From an uncultured Selenomonadales bacterium (GTDB lineage Bacteria; Bacillota; Negativicutes; Selenomonadales; Selenomonadaceae): a DNA stretch of 6,736 nt. The DNA lies in contig CAMNLS010000064.1 in NCBI GenBank assembly GCA_946543495.1, positions 1 to 6,736 on the forward strand, in the 5' to 3' direction. Below the pieces are notes generated by a model that did not search any database, was not told where the DNA came from, and was given only the letters and a program-made list of their open reading frames with translations. The translations under genes and the position numbers were made by a program. Of the stretch, positions 1 through 5,649 are shown piece after piece. The stretch's first letter is position 1; each line of letters opens with the position of its first letter.

Positions 1-2
1 CA

Positions 3-89
3 TCGGAGATAATTAAAGACAAATATTTGAAGTGGAAAAATTTCGGCGTCTGTTGTAGAATAGCGACGCAAATTTTGAACACGGAGTAA
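3..89 (+). CDS. Possible 3' end of an upstream gene (partial)
   Basis: Frame 3 is open from the window edge to a TAA at 87-89, giving 28 residues that end in ATQILNTE. The stop lies only 5 bases before the ATG of the next gene, and that gene's ribosome site (GGAG, 83-86) overlaps the end of this frame. That is the usual arrangement for adjacent genes in an operon, and no convincing promoter is visible in 1-94. The fragment is too short to identify. The alternative is that this is plain leader sequence and the frame is open by chance. Confidence 0.35.
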   Translation, partial: SEIIKDKYLKWKNFGVCCRIATQILNTE

Positions 90-94
90 ATGCA

Positions 95-1519
95 ATGCAA
101 AACATAGACTTAACGGAGACGGTCAAGAAATTTATTCGCTTCAGCTTGGTCGGCGTGCTGGTTACGGCGATGGTTATCGGTTACGCCGAGTTCAAATACT
201 GGCACAAGGACGAGACAATTCAACTTGACGACGCCAAAGTTGTCGGGACGATGGTTTCAGTAAGAGTTCTGGCGAATGGTAAAGTCAAAGAACTTTTATT
301 CGAGGACGGAGCCGAAGTCAAAGCCGGCGATGTTATTGCACGTTTGGAAGTCGCCATAACCGAAGAAGAAATTCAACAGCTTGAAAACACCGTGCAACTT
401 GCCCGTGATAACTACGCAGAGCTTGCGGCGGGTCAATGGGTCAAAGTTCCCGTGCAACGCGAAAGAGTAACTTATCCGCCCGCGCCGCCGCCTACAGTCT
501 CTTATTCGGGCTCTTCAGGAAACTTGGCTAAGCTTGAGGAACGAGCCAATCGCATGGCGGAACTTTTCGAGATGGGAGCAGTCAGCGCAGTTCAACGCGA
601 CGCCGCCCGCCGCGCTTATGAGAGTGCACTCGCCGAATCAAGTTCGCCGTCCTATGAATATTCTTCCGCCGCGCCCGCACCGATTATCGAATACTATACA
701 GAATATGTCGACGAGTTCAGAGAGACGCCGCCCGAAGTCCTAGCCGGGGCAGAGCAAGCGATTAAGCAAGCGGAACTTTCCTTGAACGTGGCAAAGCAAG
801 AGGCTCGCGAAACCGACGTTATCGCGCCCGTGAGCGGAACGATTTATTACGGCGTGGAAGTCGAACAGGAATTGGTAGCGGGCGACAGCGTTTCAAGAAT
901 CGGCGACAGTCGCGAACTGTGGCTTGAAGTCGAAGTTACGGAAGAGCTTTTTAATAAAATCCCGCTCGGCAAGCTCGTAAGCTACAAGATTGACGGCAAA
1001 GAAATTTTCGGCACCGTCATAGAGAAAATCAAACCGAACATCGCTGAACCCGTCGAAGAGTCGGAGCCTATCGAACTGCCCGAAATCCCCACGTCCGAGA
1101 ATCAAGCCGCGCCCTTAATCGGTGATAATCCTACAGAGCCTCAAGAGCAACCGCAACCAGCTGAACAACCTCAAGCAGAGGAGCCGCCACAGATAGTTCA
1201 AGCGGAAGTTCAAACGGTCGACGCTCTGGCAGAGGGAACTAATCCTGACGGTCAAACACAACCTGCGGAAACGAATTCGACGCCACAACCGCCCGAAGGT
1301 CAAACTCAATCTACTGAAGAGAATCCAACGTCGCAACCGCCCGACGGTCAAACTCAATCTACTGAAGCTAACCCAACGCCGCAACCGCCGCAAATCCCTG
1401 ACACCTTCGAGGAGCAGCAGAAGCCTAACGATAAATTCATTATAAAAATATCGTTGCCCGCTGAACGCGACTTTGAGTGCCGCCCCAATACGAAAACCAC
1501 AGTCAAAATAAAATTATGA
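95..1519 (+). CDS. HlyD/EmrA-type periplasmic adaptor (membrane fusion) protein with a long disordered insertion
   Basis: This 474-residue protein has a short cytoplasmic N-terminus and one membrane segment at about residues 14-31. A first biotinyl-lipoyl half follows at about 52-86, including VLANGKVKELLFEDGAEVKAG. The helical hairpin (about 88-235) is broken by two Pro/Tyr-rich stretches near 120-140 and 185-215. The second lipoyl half (about 239-285) contains the family-typical DVIAPVSGTIYYG. A beta-barrel-like part then starts, is interrupted at about 318-440 by a Pro/Gln/Glu/Thr-rich segment, and resumes at 443-474. Such adaptors bridge an inner-membrane transporter or synthase to the outer envelope. 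No transporter is visible here; the partner may lie upstream. The ATG at 95 has GGAG 8 bases upstream, while the ATG at 90 reaches a stop within six codons. The fold assignment is by motif and is fairly secure; the substrate is unknown. Confidence 0.8.
   Translation: MQNIDLTETVKKFIRFSLVGVLVTAMVIGYAEFKYWHKDETIQLDDAKVVGTMVSVRVLANGKVKELLFEDGAEVKAGDVIARLEVAITEEEIQQLENTVQLARDNYAELAAGQWVKVPVQRERVTYPPAPPPTVSYSGSSGNLAKLEERANRMAELFEMGAVSAVQRDAARRAYESALAESSSPSYEYSSAAPAPIIEYYTEYVDEFRETPPEVLAGAEQAIKQAELSLNVAKQEARETDVIAPVSGTIYYGVEVEQELVAGDSVSRIGDSRELWLEVEVTEELFNKIPLGKLVSYKIDGKEIFGTVIEKIKPNIAEPVEESEPIELPEIPTSENQAAPLIGDNPTEPQEQPQPAEQPQAEEPPQIVQAEVQTVDALAEGTNPDGQTQPAETNSTPQPPEGQTQSTEENPTSQPPDGQTQSTEANPTPQPPQIPDTFEEQQKPNDKFIIKISLPAERDFECRPNTKTTVKIKL
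1250..1393 (+). repeat. Three tandem 48-bp in-frame repeats
   Basis: Units lie at 1250-1297, 1298-1345 and 1346-1393, each encoding 16 residues (386-401, 402-417, 418-433). They read GQTQPAETNSTPQPPE, GQTQSTEENPTSQPPD and GQTQSTEANPTPQPPQ. Units 2 and 3 are nearly identical at the DNA level and unit 1 is more diverged. The bases just before unit 1 (encoding TNPD) resemble the end of a unit, so a decayed fourth copy is possible. The repeats sit inside the disordered insertion of the adaptor gene. Confidence 0.9.
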
Positions 1520-1539
1520 AACTTAGCAGGAAAAATTTA

Positions 1540-1570
1540 GCCTCGCGCCGAATAACGCGGGGCATCTTGT
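1540..1570 (+). terminator. Probable intrinsic terminator after the HlyD-like gene
   Basis: GCCTCGC (1540-1546) pairs with GCGGGGC (1557-1563) through one G-T pair, with a 10-base loop, and is followed by the moderately T-rich ATCTTGTTTT. It lies 20 bases after the adaptor stop. The T-tract is interrupted, so termination may be partial and some read-through into the trpB leader is likely, especially as no strong promoter is visible between the two genes. Confidence 0.5.
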
Positions 1571-1586
1571 TTTAGGAGGTTCTTTT

Positions 1587-1652
1587 ATGTTGTACGCAAC
1601 TTACTCCGAAAAATATTCAACGTGGGGTGCTTCGGCACCCGTGAAGATTTAA
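1587..1652 (+). CDS. 21-codon leader mini-ORF upstream of trpB
   Basis: An ATG at 1587 is preceded by AGGAGG (1574-1579) at a good distance, so translation is likely. The peptide starts MLYATYSEKYSTW and ends at TAA 1650-1652, 44 bases before the trpB ATG. It resembles the trpB N-terminus, contains three Tyr in the first ten residues, and has a single Trp at codon 13 (TGG, 1623-1625) just where a stable hairpin begins. It could be a leader peptide that senses translation, a remnant of a duplicated trpB start, or simply a decoy ribosome site. A classic trp leader would have consecutive Trp codons, which this lacks. Expression is inferred from the ribosome site alone. Confidence 0.45.
   Translation: MLYATYSEKYSTWGASAPVKI
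1625..1640 (+). promoter_or_regulatory. UUCG-capped hairpin in the trpB leader
   Basis: GGGTGC (1625-1630) and GCACCC (1635-1640) form a perfect 6-bp stem closed by TTCG in the C(UUCG)G context, an exceptionally stable RNA tetraloop. The stem lies inside the last third of the mini-ORF. ACGTG (1620-1624) can additionally pair with CACGT (1668-1672), enclosing the hairpin, and a run of seven T follows at 1677-1683 just before the trpB ribosome site. That arrangement could act in termination or in masking the site. The hairpin is certain as sequence; its role is inferred. Confidence 0.55.
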
Positions 1653-1696
1653 TTCCACCAGGTCGCACACGTAAATATTTTTTTGGAGGTTTCAAA

Positions 1697-2917
1697 ATGG
1701 ATTACTCAACTTACTTGAAAAAATATCCGTCGGCGGACGGTTTCTTCGGCAAATTCGGCGGCGCATATCTTCCTCAGCAACTCGTCCCCGCTATGGAGGA
1801 AATCACGCAGGCTTACTTGACGATTTGCCACTCGTCGCAGTTCATTAACGAACTCCGCCGCATTCGCAAAGAGTTTCAAGGTCGCCCCACGCCCGTTTAT
1901 CACTGCGAAAACCTCAGCCGCAAGCTCGGCAACTGCCAAATCTATCTCAAGCGCGAGGACTTGAATCACAGCGGCGCACATAAACTCAATCACTGCATGG
2001 GCGAAGGTCTCTTGGCTAAGTTCATGGGCAAGAAACGTATCATCGCCGAGACCGGCGCAGGTCAACACGGCGTCGCGCTTGCTACGGCGGCGGCTTTCTT
2101 CGGTCTCGATTGTACAATCTACATGGGCGCGGTCGACATAGCTAAACAAGCTCCAAACGTCGCCCGCATGAAAGTTCTTGGTGCTAACGTCGTTTCAGTA
2201 AAAAATGGCGCAAAAACTCTTAAAGAAGCTGTCGACGCCGCTTTTGAAGATTATCTGCAGAATTACAAGGAAACTATTTATTGCATTGGCTCGGTTGTTG
2301 GCCCGCACCCATTCCCAATGATGGTTCGTGATTTTCAATATATCGTCGGCGAAGAGGCTCGCGAACAGTTCAAAGACATGACGGGCTTTTTACCTGACGT
2401 GATAACTGCTTGCGTCGGTGGCGGCTCCAATTCAATCGGATTTTTCTTGCCGTTTATCAATGATTCAGTCGAAATTGTCGGCGTTGAGCCGCTTGGACGC
2501 GGTGATAAGCTCGGTGACCATGCCGCGTCGATGAGTTACGGTTCTGAAGGCGTTATGCACGGTTTTAACTCGATTATGCTTAAAAATGTCGATGGTGAGC
2601 CTGCTCCGGTGTATTCAATCGCCAGTGGTCTCGATTATCCGTCCGTCGGCCCCGAACACGCGTTTTTACGCGAGATTGGCAGAGTTAAATACGATGTTGC
2701 AAGCGATTTGGAAGCTGTAGACGCATTTTTTAAGCTCAGTCGCTACGAAGGGATTATTCCCGCCCTTGAAAGTTCACACGCCGTCGCTTACGCTATGAAA
2801 CTCGCAAAAAAAATGGGTAAAGGCTCTATTCTCGTTAATTTGAGCGGACGCGGCGATAAAGATTTAGATTACGTCATTGAACACTACGGTTACGGCGAAA
2901 ACTTTAAGGATTTCTAA
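1697..2917 (+). CDS. trpB: Tryptophan synthase beta chain (solitary)
   Basis: TrpB is a pyridoxal-phosphate enzyme that joins indole and serine to make tryptophan, normally with TrpA. This 406-residue protein has the family length and order: the N-terminal GKFGGAYLP, then LKREDLNHSGAHK with the cofactor lysine at K96. The catalytic glutamate is E118 in AETGAGQHG, and GPHPFPMMVRDFQ follows. The phosphate-binding GGGSNSIG is at 241-248, then GLDYPSVGPEH with D313, EGIIPALESSHA with E358, and LSGRGDKD with S383. The ATG at 1697 is preceded by TTGGAGG; a longer GTG frame from 1622 runs through the leader hairpin and has no ribosome site. Oddities are GAHKLNH, where the last residue is usually Asn or Gln, and NVDG where DEDG is common. 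No trpA or other trp gene is near, so this may be a stand-alone or paralogous TrpB using free indole. Family identity is secure. Confidence 0.95.
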   Translation: MDYSTYLKKYPSADGFFGKFGGAYLPQQLVPAMEEITQAYLTICHSSQFINELRRIRKEFQGRPTPVYHCENLSRKLGNCQIYLKREDLNHSGAHKLNHCMGEGLLAKFMGKKRIIAETGAGQHGVALATAAAFFGLDCTIYMGAVDIAKQAPNVARMKVLGANVVSVKNGAKTLKEAVDAAFEDYLQNYKETIYCIGSVVGPHPFPMMVRDFQYIVGEEAREQFKDMTGFLPDVITACVGGGSNSIGFFLPFINDSVEIVGVEPLGRGDKLGDHAASMSYGSEGVMHGFNSIMLKNVDGEPAPVYSIASGLDYPSVGPEHAFLREIGRVKYDVASDLEAVDAFFKLSRYEGIIPALESSHAVAYAMKLAKKMGKGSILVNLSGRGDKDLDYVIEHYGYGENFKDF

Positions 2918-3508
2918 ATGGAACAAATATCTCAAGCGTTTTTAACTTTTATCGACTCGTGGGGCTATTTTGCCGTCGCATTGCTTATGGCTATGGAAAA
3001 TGCGTGTATTCCCGTGCCTAGCGAGCTAATTTTGGGTTTTGCGGGCTATTTGGTCAGCGCGGAACGCATGACTTTTACCGGCGCGATGATTGCGGGCATG
3101 ATTGGCGGCATGGCGGGTTCAATTTTCGCTTACGTCGTCGGTGCGACCGGCGGACGGCGTTTTGTCGATAAATACGGCAAATATTTCTTTATAAAAAAGT
3201 CTCACGTCGATTTGGCGCAGCGGTGGTTCGACAAATACGGAATTCGCGCAGTCTTCTTTAGTCGAATGCTTCCCGTTATCCGAACGTTCATATCATTGCC
3301 TGCCGGATTCGCCCGCGTGAACTTCAAGCAATTTCTGTTCTACACGTTCGCAGGGTCGCTCCCGTGGACGGCTTTAATCCTCTGGGCGGGTCTCATGCTC
3401 GGCGACCACTGGGAATATCTTCTTGAAATCGGACACAAATTCAGCGCGGCGTTCATCGTCGTATGCGTCGTGATAATCGCTTGGCTTTACTTTAGACGCA
3501 AAAAATAA
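2918..3508 (+). CDS. dedA: DedA-family (SNARE-associated/VTT) membrane protein
   Basis: This is a 196-residue polytopic inner-membrane protein. DedA proteins are thought to act as lipid flippases, including recycling of undecaprenyl phosphate or handling of phosphatidylethanolamine. The family signatures are present: E27 with the re-entrant IPVPSELILGFAGYL (31-45), the Gly-rich GMIGGMAGSIFAYVVG, and SRMLPVIRTFISLPAG with arginines R116 and R122, which are needed in characterised members. The C-terminus is a hydrophobic segment followed by RRKK, consistent with a cytoplasmic end. The ATG follows the trpB TAA with no gap, and its ribosome site AAGGA (2906-2910) lies within trpB, so the two genes are co-transcribed and probably translationally coupled. 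A strong terminator follows directly. The specific lipid substrate cannot be told from sequence. Confidence 0.92.
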   Translation: MEQISQAFLTFIDSWGYFAVALLMAMENACIPVPSELILGFAGYLVSAERMTFTGAMIAGMIGGMAGSIFAYVVGATGGRRFVDKYGKYFFIKKSHVDLAQRWFDKYGIRAVFFSRMLPVIRTFISLPAGFARVNFKQFLFYTFAGSLPWTALILWAGLMLGDHWEYLLEIGHKFSAAFIVVCVVIIAWLYFRRKK

Positions 3509-3514
3509 AATTTT

Positions 3515-3549
3515 AAGCCCCTCCGCAACTCGCAGAGGGGCTTTTTTTT
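3515..3549 (+). terminator. Strong intrinsic terminator of the trpB-dedA operon
   Basis: AAGCCCCTCCGC (3515-3526) pairs with GCAGAGGGGCTT (3532-3543), with one C-A mismatch and an AACTC loop, and runs into eight T (3542-3549). It starts 6 bases after the dedA stop. On the opposite strand the stem is followed by an A/T-rich stretch, so it may also stop transcripts from the convergent prepilin peptidase gene, whose stop is at 3602. Confidence 0.92.
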
Positions 3550-3601
3550 GCCCAAAGTCAATGAAGAAACGAATTTTAATGATTGTTATCCTTCAAGTAC
3601 A

Positions 3602-4216
3602 CTAAAAAAATTTTTCTAACAAGAAATAAATCGCCGTAAGCGTAAAATAAGGACCGTAAGCAAAATAACTGCTACGGTCTTTTTTCTTTACAAGAATTAT
3701 AAACATAGCCATAAGCCCGCCGATAATTGTTCCGATTAAAACGACATATAAAAGCTTTAATGCACCGAGCCACAGCCCTAAAGCCGCAATTAATTTAACA
3801 TCGCCGCCACCGAGTGAACCTTTTGAGAGTATTGACAGCAATAAAAAGATTAAACCTCCGAAAAATGCCGCCGCCGCATGATTTTGGAAATTTAAATTCA
3901 TTTGCCAAACGTAAACGGCTCCGAGAAACGCCAGCGGCAATGTCATCGCATCAAATAGCATATATTGTTCAAAATCAGTCACCGTCATCAATATTAATAA
4001 AAAAATCGCCGCCATTATCCATAAATCGCCAAACATATTAAAGCATAAAAACGAAATGAATAAAATCGGCTTGCGAAAGCGGGCGCGTTTTGAAATTTCT
4101 TCGGGAAAACTAAGTTCATTACTGCTTAAATAAAGTTTATCAATCCAAAGCGAGCCTGCAAACGTCATTACTGCGGCAAGGATTAGTTTTGCAATTAATA
4201 TTTCTAATAAGAGCAT
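3602..4216 (-). CDS. Prepilin peptidase (A24 aspartic protease family), short form
   Basis: A 204-residue multi-spanning membrane protein that would cleave the leader peptide of type IV pilins or pseudopilins at the inner membrane. Both catalytic aspartates are visible: D81 in TVTDFEQYMLFD and D139 in the hallmark GGGDVKL (136-142). The late YGPYF (187-191) matches the usual conserved end. The N-terminal region before the first catalytic helix is short and lacks the CxxC zinc pairs and methyltransferase domain of full-length PilD, although a polar loop remains at about 30-50. I place the start at 4216: the upstream in-frame ATG at 4225 abuts the ribosome site AAAGGAG (4226-4232) with no spacing, whereas 4216 has the proper 9 bases. 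No pilin or secretion genes flank it, so its substrates are elsewhere. The gene looks more AT-rich than its neighbours. Confidence 0.88.
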   Translation of the reverse strand: MLLLEILIAKLILAAVMTFAGSLWIDKLYLSSNELSFPEEISKRARFRKPILFISFLCFNMFGDLWIMAAIFLLILMTVTDFEQYMLFDAMTLPLAFLGAVYVWQMNLNFQNHAAAAFFGGLIFLLLSILSKGSLGGGDVKLIAALGLWLGALKLLYVVLIGTIIGGLMAMFIILVKKKDRSSYFAYGPYFTLTAIYFLLEKFF

Positions 4217-4245
4217 GTTTATCATCTCCTTTAAAGTCTAAGTTG

Positions 4246-4254
4246 ATTATAACA
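4246..4254 (-). promoter_or_regulatory. Extended -10 promoter for the prepilin peptidase gene
   Basis: Read on the minus strand this is TGTTATAAT, a perfect extended -10 box (TGn plus TATAAT). No good -35 hexamer is seen upstream, which is common for extended -10 promoters. Transcription would begin near 4239, leaving a leader of about 23 bases that contains the AAAGGAG ribosome site. Confidence 0.6.
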
Positions 4255-4310
4255 AAGCTTAATAGATTCGGACGCTGTAACCCAAAATTTTTTCGGCTAC
4301 GCAATTCTTG

Positions 4311-4339
4311 TTGACGCCTTAAAGTTTTCTTGCTAAAGT
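4311..4339 (+). promoter_or_regulatory. Sigma-70 type promoter for the GH25-like gene
   Basis: TTGACG (4311-4316) and TAAAGT (4334-4339) are separated by exactly 17 bases. The predicted start near 4346 leaves about 24 bases before the ATG, including AGGAGG at 4356-4361. It is divergent from the prepilin peptidase promoter about 60 bases away. Confidence 0.7.
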
Positions 4340-4369
4340 TAGCGCAGATTTTTTTAGGAGGTTTTGATT

Positions 4370-5227
4370 ATGCGTGGAGTAGATGTTTCGATTTTTAACG
4401 AGAATGTCGATTGGCAAGCCGTTAAGGCGGCAGGCATCGAATTTGCAATCTGCCGCACGGGCTACGGTAAAACGGGCTTCGACGAAAACTTTCAGCACAA
4501 TGTGGAAGAGGCGCACAAAGCCGGTCTCATCTGCGGTGCCTATCATTATTCCTACGCGTTGACACCAGCGGACGCCGTTCAGGAGGCTCAATTCTGCAAA
4601 GGAATCATCGAGCGGGCGGGCGTGTTGTTGGAATTGCCCCTTTGGTTTTCGATGGCGGACGGCGATAATTATAAAGAGCGTCACGGCTTCGACTTCAGCC
4701 GCAACAATGTAACAGCTATCTGCAAAGCCTTCCTTGATAATATTAAGCCGTTGAATTGTGGAGTGCAGGCGCAACTTTCTTGGTTGGAAAATTATATCGA
4801 CTGGCAATCGCTTGGCTGTGAAATTTGGTCGGCGCAGTGGAATACGGAAGACAACTTCAAGGGGCGCATGTGGCAATACACCGACGCGCTTACTATCGGC
4901 GGGCAAACCTTTAACGGGAATATTTTGTACGATAAAGGCGAGCAAGCTGTTTTGGGGCAAACGGCAACTGTTGCATCTGCCGCGCCGCAGTCGGCTAACG
5001 ATTTGATTCACAGTATCTTATCGAATGCGCACGCTAAAGAGGAGACGCCGCAACCCGTTAAGCCTCAAGCATCTGCCAATCAGATTAACAGCATTTTATC
5101 GAACTTGAGACCACAACAAAACGCTACAGCTCAAGCCACGACTGCTCAAGCCGCTACCACTCAAGCGAAACCTTCCACTAATGATTTGATTCATAGCATC
5201 TTGTCGAACGCGAAGAAAAATAAGTAA
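4370..5227 (+). CDS. GH25 (lysozyme-like) domain protein lacking the catalytic Asp-x-Glu, with a repeat tail
   Basis: The 285-residue protein begins with a GH25 muramidase-like barrel (about 1-195): MRGVDVS with D5, then AICRTGYGKTG, GAYHYSYA (family-typical) and MWQYTD near the end. The catalytic pair normally read after the LPxW strand as D-x-E is here LPLWFSMADGDN. S94 and A96 replace Asp and Glu, while neighbouring D97 and D99 remain. The usual GVYAS is GVQAQ. Wall-cutting activity is therefore unlikely, and a binding or structural role is inferred. From about 196 a Gln/Ala/Thr/Pro-rich tail carries three copies of a SILSN-ending motif. No signal peptide is visible, so the protein is cytoplasmic or leaves by a leaderless route. 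The ATG at 4370 has AGGAGG 8 bases upstream; an in-frame TTG at 4364 is too close. It has its own promoter and appears monocistronic. Confidence 0.85.
   Translation: MRGVDVSIFNENVDWQAVKAAGIEFAICRTGYGKTGFDENFQHNVEEAHKAGLICGAYHYSYALTPADAVQEAQFCKGIIERAGVLLELPLWFSMADGDNYKERHGFDFSRNNVTAICKAFLDNIKPLNCGVQAQLSWLENYIDWQSLGCEIWSAQWNTEDNFKGRMWQYTDALTIGGQTFNGNILYDKGEQAVLGQTATVASAAPQSANDLIHSILSNAHAKEETPQPVKPQASANQINSILSNLRPQQNATAQATTAQAATTQAKPSTNDLIHSILSNAKKNK
4991..5209 (+). repeat. Three copies of a short SILSN peptide motif
   Basis: SANDLIHSILSN (residues 208-219, bases 4991-5026), SANQINSILSN (235-245, 5072-5104) and STNDLIHSILSN (269-280, 5174-5209). The third lies five residues from the C-terminus. 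Codons differ between copies (for example ATC TTA, ATT TTA, ATC TTG for I-L), so peptide identity has been kept while the DNA drifted. The linkers are unrelated in length and are rich in Gln, Ala, Thr and Pro. Confidence 0.9.
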
Positions 5228-5276
5228 GTCATTGCTAGTGTGAAAAAAAGAATTTGCTTTTCGTTAAGTTTGTTGG

Positions 5277-5305
5277 TTGACAAGGGAATTTTCAGTATCT
5301 ATAAT
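5277..5305 (+). promoter_or_regulatory. Perfect consensus sigma-70 promoter for the cold-shock gene
   Basis: TTGACA (5277-5282) and TATAAT (5300-5305) with a 17-base spacer match the vegetative consensus at every position. Transcription would start near 5312, giving a leader of about 43 bases, much shorter than the long thermosensor leader of E. coli cspA. High constitutive expression is expected. Confidence 0.93.
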
Positions 5306-5312
5306 GACTTAG

Positions 5313-5326
5313 CTTTCAAACGAAAG
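5313..5326 (+). promoter_or_regulatory. Small hairpin at the 5' end of the cold-shock transcript
   Basis: CTTTC (5313-5317) and GAAAG (5322-5326) form a 5-bp stem with an AAAC loop, placed at the predicted first bases of the mRNA. Such a 5'-end stem could stabilise the transcript. It is weak in G+C and its role is inferred. Confidence 0.35.
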
Positions 5327-5354
5327 AGCATAAACACATTGGAGGTATTCTAAC

Positions 5355-5555
5355 ATGGCAGTTGGTAAGGTAAAGTGGTTTAGCGCGGAAAAAGGTTACG
5401 GATTCATTGCGCGCGAAGAGGGCGACGATGTCTTCGTTCATTTCTCGGCCATTCAAAGTGACGGTTATAGAACTCTCGACGAAGGGCAGGAAGTTTCCTT
5501 CGACATTATCGAGGGCGAGCGCGGACCGCAAGCAGCCAACGTTAAGAAACTTTAA
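5355..5555 (+). CDS. csp: Cold-shock protein, CspA/CspB family
   Basis: This is a 66-residue single cold-shock (OB-fold) domain, the normal full length. The protein binds single-stranded nucleic acid and acts as an RNA chaperone that keeps transcripts unfolded. Both RNA-binding motifs are intact: RNP1 KGYGFIA (13-19) and RNP2 VFVHF (26-30), with the conserved KWFS at 7-10 and the usual end GPQAANVKKL. The ATG is preceded by TTGGAGG (GGAGG at 5341-5345) with a 9-base gap. The consensus promoter and short leader suggest abundant, perhaps not strictly cold-dependent, expression. There is no obvious close T-rich terminator; the next structure is the long hairpin at 5585. Confidence 0.97.
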   Translation: MAVGKVKWFSAEKGYGFIAREEGDDVFVHFSAIQSDGYRTLDEGQEVSFDIIEGERGPQAANVKKL

Positions 5556-5584
5556 GCGTTAGAAACTGCGAATATCTTATCTTT

Positions 5585-5627
5585 AATGACTTGTTTCCGA
5601 GGGGCGTTATGTCGGAGGCAAGTCATT
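5585..5627 (+). other. Long inverted repeat downstream of the cold-shock gene
   Basis: Bases 5585-5600 and 5612-5627 pair over 16 positions with two G-T pairs and no bulge, around an 11-base loop. The stem is far longer than in the other hairpins here and is not followed by a T-tract on either strand, so it is not a standard intrinsic terminator. It could be a 3'-end stabiliser of the csp mRNA, a processing site, or the base of a small RNA. Confidence 0.7.
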
Positions 5628-5649
5628 TGCATTTGAGCGGCTTTGAAAG

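Larger units (their letters stand above)
1574..1732 (+). repeat. Imperfect direct duplication of the trpB ribosome site and first codons
   Basis: Bases 1574-1622 and 1684-1732 align without gaps, offset by 110 bases, at about 33 of 49 identical positions. The match includes GGAGGTT, the ATG, and a run in which CAACTTACT is identical. The encoded peptides begin MLYATYSEKYST and MDYSTYLKKYPS. The reading frame is kept through both copies. The span between them holds a strong hairpin. Confidence 0.6.

Noticed and set aside
27..61. Possible promoter TTGAAG ... TAGAAT before the adaptor gene
   Set aside because: The spacer is 23 bases, too long for a sigma-70 promoter, and the region appears to be the end of an upstream frame.
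1250..1393. CRISPR-like array
   Set aside because: The 48-bp units are contiguous with no spacers and preserve a protein reading frame.
1622..1696. GTG-initiated 25-residue N-terminal extension of TrpB
   Set aside because: It runs through the leader hairpin, has no ribosome site, and the ATG at 1697 has TTGGAGG at good spacing and gives the normal family length.
1706..2149. Open frame antisense to trpB
   Set aside because: It overlaps strongly conserved TrpB coding sequence and shows no family motif.
4217..4225. Upstream ATG for the prepilin peptidase
   Set aside because: It directly abuts the GGAG ribosome site with no spacing; the next ATG at 4216 is correctly placed.
4319..5011. Long open frame antisense to the GH25-like gene
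   Set aside because: It mirrors the codon pattern of the sense gene, shows no recognisable domain and has no convincing ribosome site; treated as a shadow.
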